Assembly: GCA_030836325.1 (NCBI GenBank)
Contig: JAURQC010000121.1
Span: 1 to 27,489 of the forward strand
Direction: 5' to 3'
Length of the DNA stretch: 27,489 bases
From: Candidatus Nanopelagicales bacterium
GTDB lineage: Bacteria > Actinomycetota > Actinomycetes > S36-B12
Positions 20,001 through 26,984 of the stretch are shown one piece after another. Each line of letters begins with the position of its first letter. The first letter of the stretch is position 1. The notes beneath the pieces were generated by a model. The model made no database searches and was not told the DNA's origin. It worked only from the letters and a program-made list of their open reading frames with translations. Both the position numbers and the translations under genes were made by a program.

Positions 20001-20010
20001 AGTCTACGCT
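20001..20010. promoter_or_regulatory. Overlapping divergent -10 boxes (hisD / LON gene)
   Basis: AGTCTACGCT holds TACGCT on the plus strand (20005-20010) and TAGACT on the minus strand (20006-20001). The two share the self-complementary TA step at 20005-20006. The plus box lies exactly 12 bases before GTG 20017; the minus box places transcription start at 19994 or 19993, the hisD GTG. Only 23 bases separate the two start codons, so there is no room for two ordinary promoters with leaders. Confidence 0.55.
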
Positions 20011-20016
20011 CGAGGG

Positions 20017-20745
20017 GTGGAACCGTCGCTGCCGCTCTTTCCCTTGACGACTGCGCTGGTTCCTGGGCTCGTTCTCCCCTTGCATATATTCGAGCCCCGC
20101 TACCGCTTAATGGTTGAAGAACTGCTCGACAAGCCAGAAGACGACCGCGAGTTCGGGATCGTCGGGGTTCGCGACCGCCGCGCCCCCGCTTCGGGACCAC
20201 AGGATCTGGAGTCCATCTCCCGTGAGAACAACGGCGCACACGGCAACTACGACGATCTTTACCCCGTTGGAGTCACTGCGGTCCTACGCCAAGCTGAACG
20301 CCGCGATGACGGCCGATACGACATTGTGACGATCGGCTCTCGGCGCTTCCACCTCGACGACGTTGATCGGTCCGCACCCTTGCTCAGAGCTCGAGTGACC
20401 TACCTACCCGAGCCCGACGTGGACGTCTCGGACCCGAGAATCCAAACCCTGGTCGCCTCGGCCGTCACCGCATTCGAAAACTACCGTGGCGTTCTCGGCG
20501 GCCGGCTCGACGAAGATCGATCAGACGACGAACACGTCCCTGACGACCCCTCAGTCCTGAGTTATCTGATCACCGCTGCCTTGGTGATCGACGGTGCCAC
20601 TCGCCAAGAACTCCTTGCCTCTCCCGACGCCGTAACGCGATTGCGCGCAGGAATTCGCATCCTTAGATCGGAATCGATGTTGATTTCGACTCTCGGTGCG
20701 GTGCCAGCACTCGATCTGCTGAACGCGACTCCATCGGAGAACTAG
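20017..20745 (+). CDS. LON substrate-binding domain protein (no protease domain)
   Basis: A 242-residue protein made of the N-terminal substrate-binding domain of Lon proteases (PF02190 type) without ATPase or protease parts. The opening [26 protein letters not shown] is diagnostic, and [14 protein letters not shown] and [10 protein letters not shown] follow in the expected order. A helical C-terminal part follows from about residue 150. Stand-alone proteins of this type are common in bacteria and probably bind peptides or damaged proteins, but the role is not settled. The start GTG 20017 appears leaderless. It is followed with no gap by the YbaK-type gene. Confidence 0.92.
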   Translation: MEPSLPLFPLTTALVPGLVLPLHIFEPRYRLMVEELLDKPEDDREFGIVGVRDRRAPASGPQDLESISRENNGAHGNYDDLYPVGVTAVLRQAERRDDGRYDIVTIGSRRFHLDDVDRSAPLLRARVTYLPEPDVDVSDPRIQTLVASAVTAFENYRGVLGGRLDEDRSDDEHVPDDPSVLSYLITAALVIDGATRQELLASPDAVTRLRAGIRILRSESMLISTLGAVPALDLLNATPSEN

Positions 20746-21270
20746 GTGGGTCGTCGATCACAGCGATCCGAAACTGGTACCCCAGCCTTGACACTGCTGG
20801 TCGACATTGGGATCCCGCACACCGTCCACTCGTTCGAATGTAACGACCCACAACCCGGGCAACACAGCGACTACGCCGTCCACGCCGCGGCTGCGCTCGG
20901 CGTCGACGCACACTGCGTATTCAAAACGCTCGTTTGGAACGTGGATACCGACATGGTTCTCGCACTAGCTCCGGCGACAATGACCATCGCTCCAAAACTC
21001 CTTGCCGCTGCCGCACAGGGAAAGAAGGCACACCTGACCGATGTCGCAGCGGCCGAACGAGCCAGCGGGTCAGTAACAGGTGCGATAAGTCCGCTCGGCA
21101 TGAGACGAAAACTTCCCGTCTTCATCGACCAGAGCGTCCGGTCATGCCCTCAGGTGTACGTCAGTGCTGGCCGACGCGGAGTCGAGATCTGCTTAAGTCC
21201 CCACGATCTCATCGAGATCACGCGGGCGACAGTGGCTGCTCTAGTTGCGGTGAGAGGTTCGCCCCGCTAG
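20746..21270 (+). CDS. YbaK/EbsC-type aminoacyl-tRNA deacylase
   Basis: Probable trans-editing enzyme, Cys-tRNA(Pro) deacylase type, which hydrolyses wrongly charged tRNA in the cytoplasm. The 174-residue protein has the conserved active-site lysine Lys60 in CVFKTLVW, the GAISPLGMRRKLPVFID motif, and the typical ending CLSPHDLIEIT. GTG at 20746 follows directly on the LON stop, with GGAGA five bases upstream. Its 3' end overlaps the convergent DUF2567-like gene by 30 bases. The exact tRNA and amino acid handled cannot be read from the sequence. Confidence 0.93.
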   Translation: MGRRSQRSETGTPALTLLVDIGIPHTVHSFECNDPQPGQHSDYAVHAAAALGVDAHCVFKTLVWNVDTDMVLALAPATMTIAPKLLAAAAQGKKAHLTDVAAAERASGSVTGAISPLGMRRKLPVFIDQSVRSCPQVYVSAGRRGVEICLSPHDLIEITRATVAALVAVRGSPR

Positions 21271-21795
21271 CCAATCACCGACTGCCAAAACCAGAACGAC
21301 TGTCGCAGATCCGATCGCCCAAACAAGGAATACGCCCGGCATGGTGACCTCAAGCGGCGCATCAACCACGAACTCTTCACTGGTGGTCGCGATCAACCCT
21401 TCGATATCGACCGATCCGAGGCGGGTTCCCACCTGCCACATCGCCACCGTGCCGACTGCGCTGGCGAGCAAACCCGCCGCCAGCACCCCAAGTAGGTGAT
21501 GTCGCCGCGTCGCAGCCAGAGCGACCGTCAGTATCAACCCGGCTACCAGGGCCAAAGCCGCAAACGAGACATCCGCAGCGAGGTACTCCTCGGGCTGGAA
21601 GCCCTGGGGGCGAGCACCATCTGGCCGAATCGCGACCGTCGCACGCGGCGCCAGTTGCCACCACAGGACACCGAGGGCAGCTCCACTCAGCGCACCAGCA
21701 ACTAGGCCGGTGATCACTACCCGCCACTCCGACCATTCCGATCGCGTCGAATGCGCAGCCACGTCGGCTTCGGGCAGGTCTCCAGTCATGGCCAC
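21241..21795 (-). CDS. DUF2567-like integral membrane protein
   Basis: Membrane protein of 184 residues with four hydrophobic helices: one after a short acidic N-terminus (VVITGLVAGALSGAALGVL), two in the middle, and one near the C-terminus (VFLVWAIGSATVVLVLAVG). The LWWQLAPRATV segment after helix 1 and LGSVDIEG after helix 3 resemble actinobacterial DUF2567 proteins; I offer that family with moderate confidence. No function is known. Start: GTG at 21795, because TACGGT lies exactly 12 bases upstream; ATG at 21789 is a close rival two codons in. It follows dnaE by 19 bases. Confidence 0.72.
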   Translation of the reverse strand: MAMTGDLPEADVAAHSTRSEWSEWRVVITGLVAGALSGAALGVLWWQLAPRATVAIRPDGARPQGFQPEEYLAADVSFAALALVAGLILTVALAATRRHHLLGVLAAGLLASAVGTVAMWQVGTRLGSVDIEGLIATTSEEFVVDAPLEVTMPGVFLVWAIGSATVVLVLAVGDWLAGRTSHRN

Positions 21796-21801
21796 ACCCG
21801 A

Positions 21802-21807
21802 ACCGTA
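21802..21807 (-). promoter_or_regulatory. Candidate -10 box for the DUF2567-like gene (TACGGT)
   Basis: TACGGT plus six bases leads directly to GTG 21795, in the 19-base gap after the dnaE stop. It would give this gene a leaderless transcript of its own rather than depending on dnaE read-through. Confidence 0.45.
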
Positions 21808-21814
21808 CGACACA

Positions 21815-24800
21815 TCACGACAGGCAGTTCGCTCCGAGCAGCGCCTTGAGATCCCCATATAACGCTGCAGACGGGGTTACTCGCATTGCATCGTCCAGGC
21901 GCAAAACCGTCGTCTGCGTGCCTCCCGTGAGGTGTAGGTGAACTTCAGTAGTTCCGGGGTGCTGCCGCAGAACTTCCTTGAGTCGTTCCACCAGTGGGGG
22001 GACGCAGCGACTAGCCGCTAGCGAGAGCCGAATCGGTCCACTGGAGGCTTCGGAAAGGTCCGGGGTATCAACTTCCATCGCGATCACGCGAAGGCCATCT
22101 TCATCGCTTCTTTCCACGCGCGCCTTGATAGCGACGATCGTGTCTTCAATGAGCGTGGTCGACACCGACGCGTACGTCTGCGGGAAGACCATTGCCTCAA
22201 CCGAGCCGTCGAGATCCTCGATGCTCGCGATGGCCCACGCTGAGCCCTTCTTAGTCGTCTTGCGCTGCACGCTCGTCAGCAAACCGGCGATCGTCACGAT
22301 GGTCGACTCGAGTGATTCATCGGCGATCAAAGATGCGATTGATCTGTCAGAGATGTGCGCGAGTGCATGATCGAGGCCGTTCAACGGATGATCGGATACG
22401 TACAGACCGAGCATGTCCCGCTCGTGGGCCAACAGCACCGACTTATCCCACTCACCTACGGGGATAGGCGTTTGTTCAGCAAGACCTGCTGTCTGGGTTT
22501 CTCCACCCAGACCCCCGAACAAGTCGAATTGACCGACCGCCTCGGCCCGCTTAATCTCAACAGCGGAGTCGATGACTACCTCGTGAACCGCCGTCAGACC
22601 CTTGCGCGTGTGTCCGAGTGAATCAAAAGCGCCCGCCTTGATCAGCGACTCAACTACGCGGCGGTTGCACACCTGCGCCTCTACTTTTGCGACGAAGTCG
22701 TGGAAATCGGTGAACCGGCCCTTGGATCGGCGGGTGTTGCCGATTGACTCGACGACTCCCTCTCCCACATTGCGGATAGCTGACAGTCCGAATCGGATGT
22801 CACTGCCGCGGGCGGTGTAAGCCGCATCGGACTCGTTGACATCCGGTGGCAGTACTTTGATGCCCATTCTTCGACATTCACCCAGGTAGATCGCGCTTTT
22901 GTCTTTGTCGTCCTGCACGCTCGTCAGGAGCGCAGCCATATACTCCGCCGGATAGTTCGCCTTCAGGTACGCAGTCCAGTAGGAAACTAGGCCGTACCCA
23001 GCGGTGTGCGCTTTGTTGAAGGCGTAGTCCGAGAAGGGAACGAGAATTTCCCACAGCGTGTCGATGGCGGAGTCGCTGTAGCCCTTCTCGCGCATGCCGT
23101 CCCGGAACGGCACGAATTCTTTCTCCAGGATCTCCTTCTTCTTCTTACCCATCGCTCGGCGAAGAAGATCCGCCTTACCCAGGGAGTAGCCGGCTAGTTC
23201 CTGAGCGATGGCCATGACCTGCTCTTGGTAGACGATTAATCCGTAGGTGTCACCGAGGATCTCGGACAACGGCTCCGCGAGTTCGGGGTGGATAGGAACA
23301 ACGGGCTTGCGGCCGTTCTTGCGATCGGCGTAGTCGTTGTGAGCATTGGCACCCATCGGCCCCGGTCGATACAAGGCCAGCACCGCGGAGATGTCCTCGA
23401 AGTTGTCCGGCTGCATGGAACGTAGAAGCGACCGCATGGGACCGCCGTCGAGTTGGAAAACCCCGAGTGTGTCGCCGCGGGACAAGAGTTCATAGGTAGT
23501 GGGGTCGTCAAGTGTCAGTTCCTCGAGGGCGATCTGGTTGCCGGTGTTCTTCTCTATGTTGATCAGACAGTCGTCGAGAACCGTGAGGTTGCGCAACCCT
23601 AGGAAGTCCATCTTTAACAAGCCCAGGGTTTCGCACGCCCCCATGTCGAACTGGGTGATGATCGCGCCGTCTTGCTCGCGCCGCCACACGGGGATGACAT
23701 CCATCAGGGGCTCTCTGGACAAGATCACACCGGCGGCGTGGACTCCCGGCTGACGCTTCAGCCCTTCGAGACCCTTAGCAGTATCGATGACCTGCCGAGC
23801 CTGCTCGTCAGATTCATACAACGCTCGGAATTCCTTTGCTTCGCCGTAGCGGGAATCCGACGCATCGAATGCTCCAGCGAGGGAGATGTCCTTACCCATG
23901 ACCGCCGGCGGCATTGCTTTAGTGATGCGATCACCGACAGCGTAGGGATAGCCGAGAACGCGAGCGCTGTCCTTGATGGCGGCTTTAGCTTTGATGGAGC
24001 CGTAAGTCACGATCTGTGCGACCCGTTCCTCACCGTACTTCTCAGTCGCATAACGGATCATGTCCGCGCGACGGCGTTCATCGAAGTCGATGTCGATATC
24101 GGGCATGGAAATCCGCTCGGGGTTCAAGAACCTCTCGAAGAGCAGACCGTGCTTGATGGGATCGAGTTCGGTGATGCCGAGGGCGTACGCAATCATCGCC
24201 CCGGCTGCCGAGCCACGGCCTGGGCCGACGCGGATCCCATTCTCGCGCGCGTAGCGAACGAGGTCGGCCACGACTAGGAAGTAACCGGGGAAGCCCATCT
24301 GGGACACGACGCCGAGCTCATAGTCGGCCTGCTGGCGAACATCGGCAGGGACCGATCCCCGATACCGATGCTCGAGTCCCCGATCGACTTCGGCTCGCAA
24401 CCAGGTCTCTTCTGTGAACCCATCCGGCACCGAGAACTGCGGCATGAGGTTCGCGCCTTCATCGAAGGAAACTTCGCAGCGCTCCGCGATCAACAAAGTG
24501 TTGTCGCATGCATCGGGCAGTTCCGACCACACCGATCGCATCTCTTGCCCGGACTTGAGGTAGAAGTCACGGGCATCGAACCGGAATCGCTTGGGGTCGT
24601 CCATCGTGGTGCGAGTCCCAACGCACAGCAGAACCTCGTGGGTGTCCGCATCCGACGCGTGGACGTAGTGAAGGTCGTTGGTCGCAACTAGTGGCAGATC
24701 CAGATCTCGAGCGATCTTCACGAGATCCTCACGGAACCTGCGTTCGATAGCCAAGCCGTGATCCATGACTTCGCAGAAGTAATTCCCCGGACCGAGGATG

Positions 24801-25351
24801 TCGCGGAAGTCGGCGGCAGCCGCTCGGGCCTTGTCGTACTCACCAGCCTGCAGCCAACGGTTGACTTCACCACTCGGACAGCCGGTGGTCCCGATCAGAC
24901 CTGATCCGTAGCGGTCCAGTAATTCCCGATCGAACCGAGGCTTGTGGTACTGCCCTTCCAAACTCGCGAGCGAAGAAAGCCGGAACAGGTTGTGCATGCC
25001 CGGTGTGGTCTCCGCCCACAGCGTCATGTGCGTGTAACTGTGCTTACCTCGCCCCGCACCCGGATCTTCCGGGGTGCCCTCATCGAATCCGCCGCCGAAA
25101 TCAAACGGGCGCCGTTCACCTCGTCCTTGTGGCGCGTAGTAACCCTCAAGGCCGATGATCGGCTTGATACCCGCTGCTCGGGCCTTGGTGTAGAAGTCGT
25201 ACGCACCATAGAGATTTCCGTGATCGGTCATCGCGATCGCGGACATACCCAAGCGACTGGCTTCGTCCATGAGATCACCAAGCCGGGCAGCACCGTCGAG
25301 CATCGAGTACTCGGTGTGCACGTGAAGATGGACGAAGTCGTCCTGACTCAT
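21815..25351 (-). CDS. dnaE: DNA polymerase III alpha subunit (DnaE1 type)
   Basis: Main replicative polymerase, 1178 residues, close to the length of mycobacterial DnaE1. Domains in order: PHP (about 5-290), polymerase core with the catalytic acids in PDIDIDFDERRR (Asp418-Asp422) and LLKMDFLGL (Asp582), thumb and fingers, helix-hairpin-helix, and an OB domain near the C-terminus. In the PHP domain the metal ligands of the proofreading exonuclease appear complete (His10, His12, Asp19, His44, Glu69, His108, Cys158, Asp226, His228), so intrinsic proofreading is likely. Start: ATG 25351 with a G-run six bases upstream; the frame is open 41 codons further, but the N-terminus FVHLHVHTEYSMLDG fits this ATG. 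Confidence 0.98.
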   Translation of the reverse strand: MSQDDFVHLHVHTEYSMLDGAARLGDLMDEASRLGMSAIAMTDHGNLYGAYDFYTKARAAGIKPIIGLEGYYAPQGRGERRPFDFGGGFDEGTPEDPGAGRGKHSYTHMTLWAETTPGMHNLFRLSSLASLEGQYHKPRFDRELLDRYGSGLIGTTGCPSGEVNRWLQAGEYDKARAAAADFRDILGPGNYFCEVMDHGLAIERRFREDLVKIARDLDLPLVATNDLHYVHASDADTHEVLLCVGTRTTMDDPKRFRFDARDFYLKSGQEMRSVWSELPDACDNTLLIAERCEVSFDEGANLMPQFSVPDGFTEETWLRAEVDRGLEHRYRGSVPADVRQQADYELGVVSQMGFPGYFLVVADLVRYARENGIRVGPGRGSAAGAMIAYALGITELDPIKHGLLFERFLNPERISMPDIDIDFDERRRADMIRYATEKYGEERVAQIVTYGSIKAKAAIKDSARVLGYPYAVGDRITKAMPPAVMGKDISLAGAFDASDSRYGEAKEFRALYESDEQARQVIDTAKGLEGLKRQPGVHAAGVILSREPLMDVIPVWRREQDGAIITQFDMGACETLGLLKMDFLGLRNLTVLDDCLINIEKNTGNQIALEELTLDDPTTYELLSRGDTLGVFQLDGGPMRSLLRSMQPDNFEDISAVLALYRPGPMGANAHNDYADRKNGRKPVVPIHPELAEPLSEILGDTYGLIVYQEQVMAIAQELAGYSLGKADLLRRAMGKKKKEILEKEFVPFRDGMREKGYSDSAIDTLWEILVPFSDYAFNKAHTAGYGLVSYWTAYLKANYPAEYMAALLTSVQDDKDKSAIYLGECRRMGIKVLPPDVNESDAAYTARGSDIRFGLSAIRNVGEGVVESIGNTRRSKGRFTDFHDFVAKVEAQVCNRRVVESLIKAGAFDSLGHTRKGLTAVHEVVIDSAVEIKRAEAVGQFDLFGGLGGETQTAGLAEQTPIPVGEWDKSVLLAHERDMLGLYVSDHPLNGLDHALAHISDRSIASLIADESLESTIVTIAGLLTSVQRKTTKKGSAWAIASIEDLDGSVEAMVFPQTYASVSTTLIEDTIVAIKARVERSDEDGLRVIAMEVDTPDLSEASSGPIRLSLAASRCVPPLVERLKEVLRQHPGTTEVHLHLTGGTQTTVLRLDDAMRVTPSAALYGDLKALLGANCLS

Positions 25352-25404
25352 CTCATGCCCCCCGATCGCACCGACGCCGCTGGTCGGAAGTCTCGAGTGG
25401 GCAT
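25348..25404 (-). CDS. Possible leaderless leader ORF coupled to dnaE
   Basis: An 18-codon frame starts at ATG 25404, exactly 12 bases from the start of a TAGGGT box, and ends in a TGA that overlaps the dnaE ATG as ATGA. It encodes an arginine-rich peptide beginning MPTRDF and ending SGGMR. It would make the dnaE 5' leader translated and couple dnaE to it. Nothing shows that the peptide itself has a function, and an ORF this short can arise by chance. Confidence 0.3.
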   Translation of the reverse strand: MPTRDFRPAASVRSGGMR

Positions 25405-25410
25405 CGCCAA

Positions 25411-25416
25411 ACCCTA
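25411..25416 (-). promoter_or_regulatory. Candidate -10 box for dnaE (TAGGGT)
   Basis: TAGGGT in the 85-base gap between the RluD-type gene and dnaE. The expected transcription start is 25404, giving a 53-base leader before dnaE that is itself an open frame. Confidence 0.45.
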
Positions 25417-25436
25417 TGCCTGGATCGCGGTGTGAC

Positions 25437-26381
25437 TTAGGCCGACAGGCCGGCTTGGAGGCGCTCGAGGGCACGTGTCAGGTCGTGCGGGTAGGGGCTC
25501 TCGAACTCGACCCACTCACCAGTCGCCGGATGCTCAAACCCCAACCGCCTCGCGTGTAACCACTGTCTCGTCAGTCCCAATTCTTTAGCGACTGTGGGGT
25601 CTGCGCCGTAGGTCACATCACCGACACACGGGTGGCGCATCGCCGCCATGTGCACGCGTATCTGGTGGGTGCGTCCGGTCTCCAAGTGGACCTCCACTAG
25701 GGATGCCCGGGGCCAAGCCTCGAGGGTCTCGTAGTGGGTCACGCTTGGCCTTCCCCCTGCGACCACCGCCCACTTGTAGTCCTTGGACGGATGACGGTCG
25801 ATCGGCGCATCGATCGTCCCAGCCAGCGGATCGAGAAGCCCGTGAACGATGGCGTGATACACCTTTTCAACGGTTCGCTCCTTGAACTGCCTTTTCAGCG
25901 AGCTATACGCGGCGGCGTCCTTCGCCAGCACCATCGCACCGGTGGTCCCAACGTCCAATCGGTGCACCACTCCCTCACGCTCGGCCGCACCTGTGGATGC
26001 CAGCGCATGTCCGGTGGCCGCTAGTGAGCTTGTCACCGTTGGGCCAGTCCACCCTGGGCTCGGGTGCACGGCCACCCCAACTGGCTTGTCGATCACGATC
26101 AGGTGATCGTCGTGCCACAGGATTGGAATCTCGACCGTCTCCGCCTGGATACTGACGCCCCTGGTGTTCACCGCATGACCGTCATCGGTGAGATCATCGA
26201 TCTCGACTGCTTCGGTGGGCGACAATCGATGAGACTTTGCCACCGGTCGGGCATCCACCCGCACCGCGCCCGCATCTATGAGCGCGCTCACGCGCGCACG
26301 TGAGAGTCCAAGCATTCGCGAGAGTGCGATGTCAATTCGTTCGCCCGCGAGCCCATCGGGAACCGGGAGAACTCGGCTCAC
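25437..26381 (-). CDS. RluD/RluA-family rRNA pseudouridine synthase
   Basis: Converts uridine to pseudouridine in RNA, most likely 23S rRNA as for RluD. The 314-residue protein has an N-terminal S4-like RNA-binding segment (RIDIALSRMLGLSRARVSALIDAGAV spans about 15-40), then the catalytic motif with Asp143 in VVHRLDVGTTGAMV, the IDKPVGVAVHPSPG segment, and TGRTHQIRVHMA. The start GTG 26381 overlaps the lspA stop as GTGA. Site specificity among RluA/C/D members cannot be decided here; the lspA-rluD-dnaE order is the usual actinobacterial one. Confidence 0.94.
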   Translation of the reverse strand: MSRVLPVPDGLAGERIDIALSRMLGLSRARVSALIDAGAVRVDARPVAKSHRLSPTEAVEIDDLTDDGHAVNTRGVSIQAETVEIPILWHDDHLIVIDKPVGVAVHPSPGWTGPTVTSSLAATGHALASTGAAEREGVVHRLDVGTTGAMVLAKDAAAYSSLKRQFKERTVEKVYHAIVHGLLDPLAGTIDAPIDRHPSKDYKWAVVAGGRPSVTHYETLEAWPRASLVEVHLETGRTHQIRVHMAAMRHPCVGDVTYGADPTVAKELGLTRQWLHARRLGFEHPATGEWVEFESPYPHDLTRALERLQAGLSA

Positions 26382-26953
26382 CGTCCGGCCTCGGGTACAG
26401 AAGCCCCCTCGTCGCGAGGGTCGTCGTCGGGCGCTTCGCTTGTTGCCTCGTCATCCGTCGCCAGCGGCACTCCCCGCCACGCCAAGACGACCATCCCGAT
26501 CGCCGACACCGTGATGGACATGTCTGCGATGTTGAACACAGGGAAGTTCGGTAAGCCGATGAAATCGACCACGTAACCCAGGCCGGGGCCCGGGGGGCGG
26601 ATAAGCCGGTCGATCAGATTCCCCAACAGCCCACCCAGCAGCCCACCCAGCGCCAGCGCCCAGGCGCTCGAGGTGATCGTGCGGGAAAAACGAACGATAA
26701 CGATTCCCACCACCACAGCCACGATCGTGAAGATCCAGGTGTAACCCGAGCCCATGCCCCATGCTGCGCCGGTGTTCTCGACGTATGTCAACCGAAGCAA
26801 CGGGTCGATGATGTAGATCGGACCATCTCCGGATTGGATCCGGGATCGAAGTACTGCCAGGGCCCAGGCCTTCGTCAACTGGTCAAGGACGACCACTGCG
26901 GCAGCGGTTCCGCCGAGCAGCGCGAGCACACGACCGTGGAAGCCTCGGGACAC
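26378..26953 (-). CDS. lspA: Lipoprotein signal peptidase II
   Basis: Membrane aspartyl peptidase that removes the signal peptide from diacylglyceryl-modified prolipoproteins, acting after Lgt (4418-5317). The 191-residue protein has four hydrophobic helices, the VENTGAAWG motif, and the catalytic aspartates Asp130 in VVDFIG and Asp144 in FPVFNIADMSI. The acidic C-terminal tail (ATDDEATSEAPDDDP) is longer than in the E. coli enzyme. The start GTG 26953 has TAGGCT exactly 12 bases upstream, so it is probably leaderless. The stop overlaps the rluD start. Confidence 0.97.
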   Translation of the reverse strand: MSRGFHGRVLALLGGTAAAVVVLDQLTKAWALAVLRSRIQSGDGPIYIIDPLLRLTYVENTGAAWGMGSGYTWIFTIVAVVVGIVIVRFSRTITSSAWALALGGLLGGLLGNLIDRLIRPPGPGLGYVVDFIGLPNFPVFNIADMSITVSAIGMVVLAWRGVPLATDDEATSEAPDDDPRDEGASVPEAGR

Positions 26954-26959
26954 ACCGAC

Positions 26960-26965
26960 AGCCTA
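26960..26965 (-). promoter_or_regulatory. Candidate -10 box for leaderless lspA transcript (TAGGCT)
   Basis: TAGGCTGTCGGT then GTG 26953. It lies in the 31-base gap after the TraR-type gene and shares the heptamer TAGGCTG with the priA and DUF2752 boxes. Confidence 0.55.
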
Positions 26966-26984
26966 AGTGTGTTCGTGCTGAGAA

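Noticed and set aside
21205..21219. GATCTC-ATC-GAGATC palindrome near the end of the YbaK-type gene, downstream of the DUF2567-like stop
   Set aside because: It lies within coding sequence, has a three-base loop and lacks a U-run, so I do not call it a terminator.
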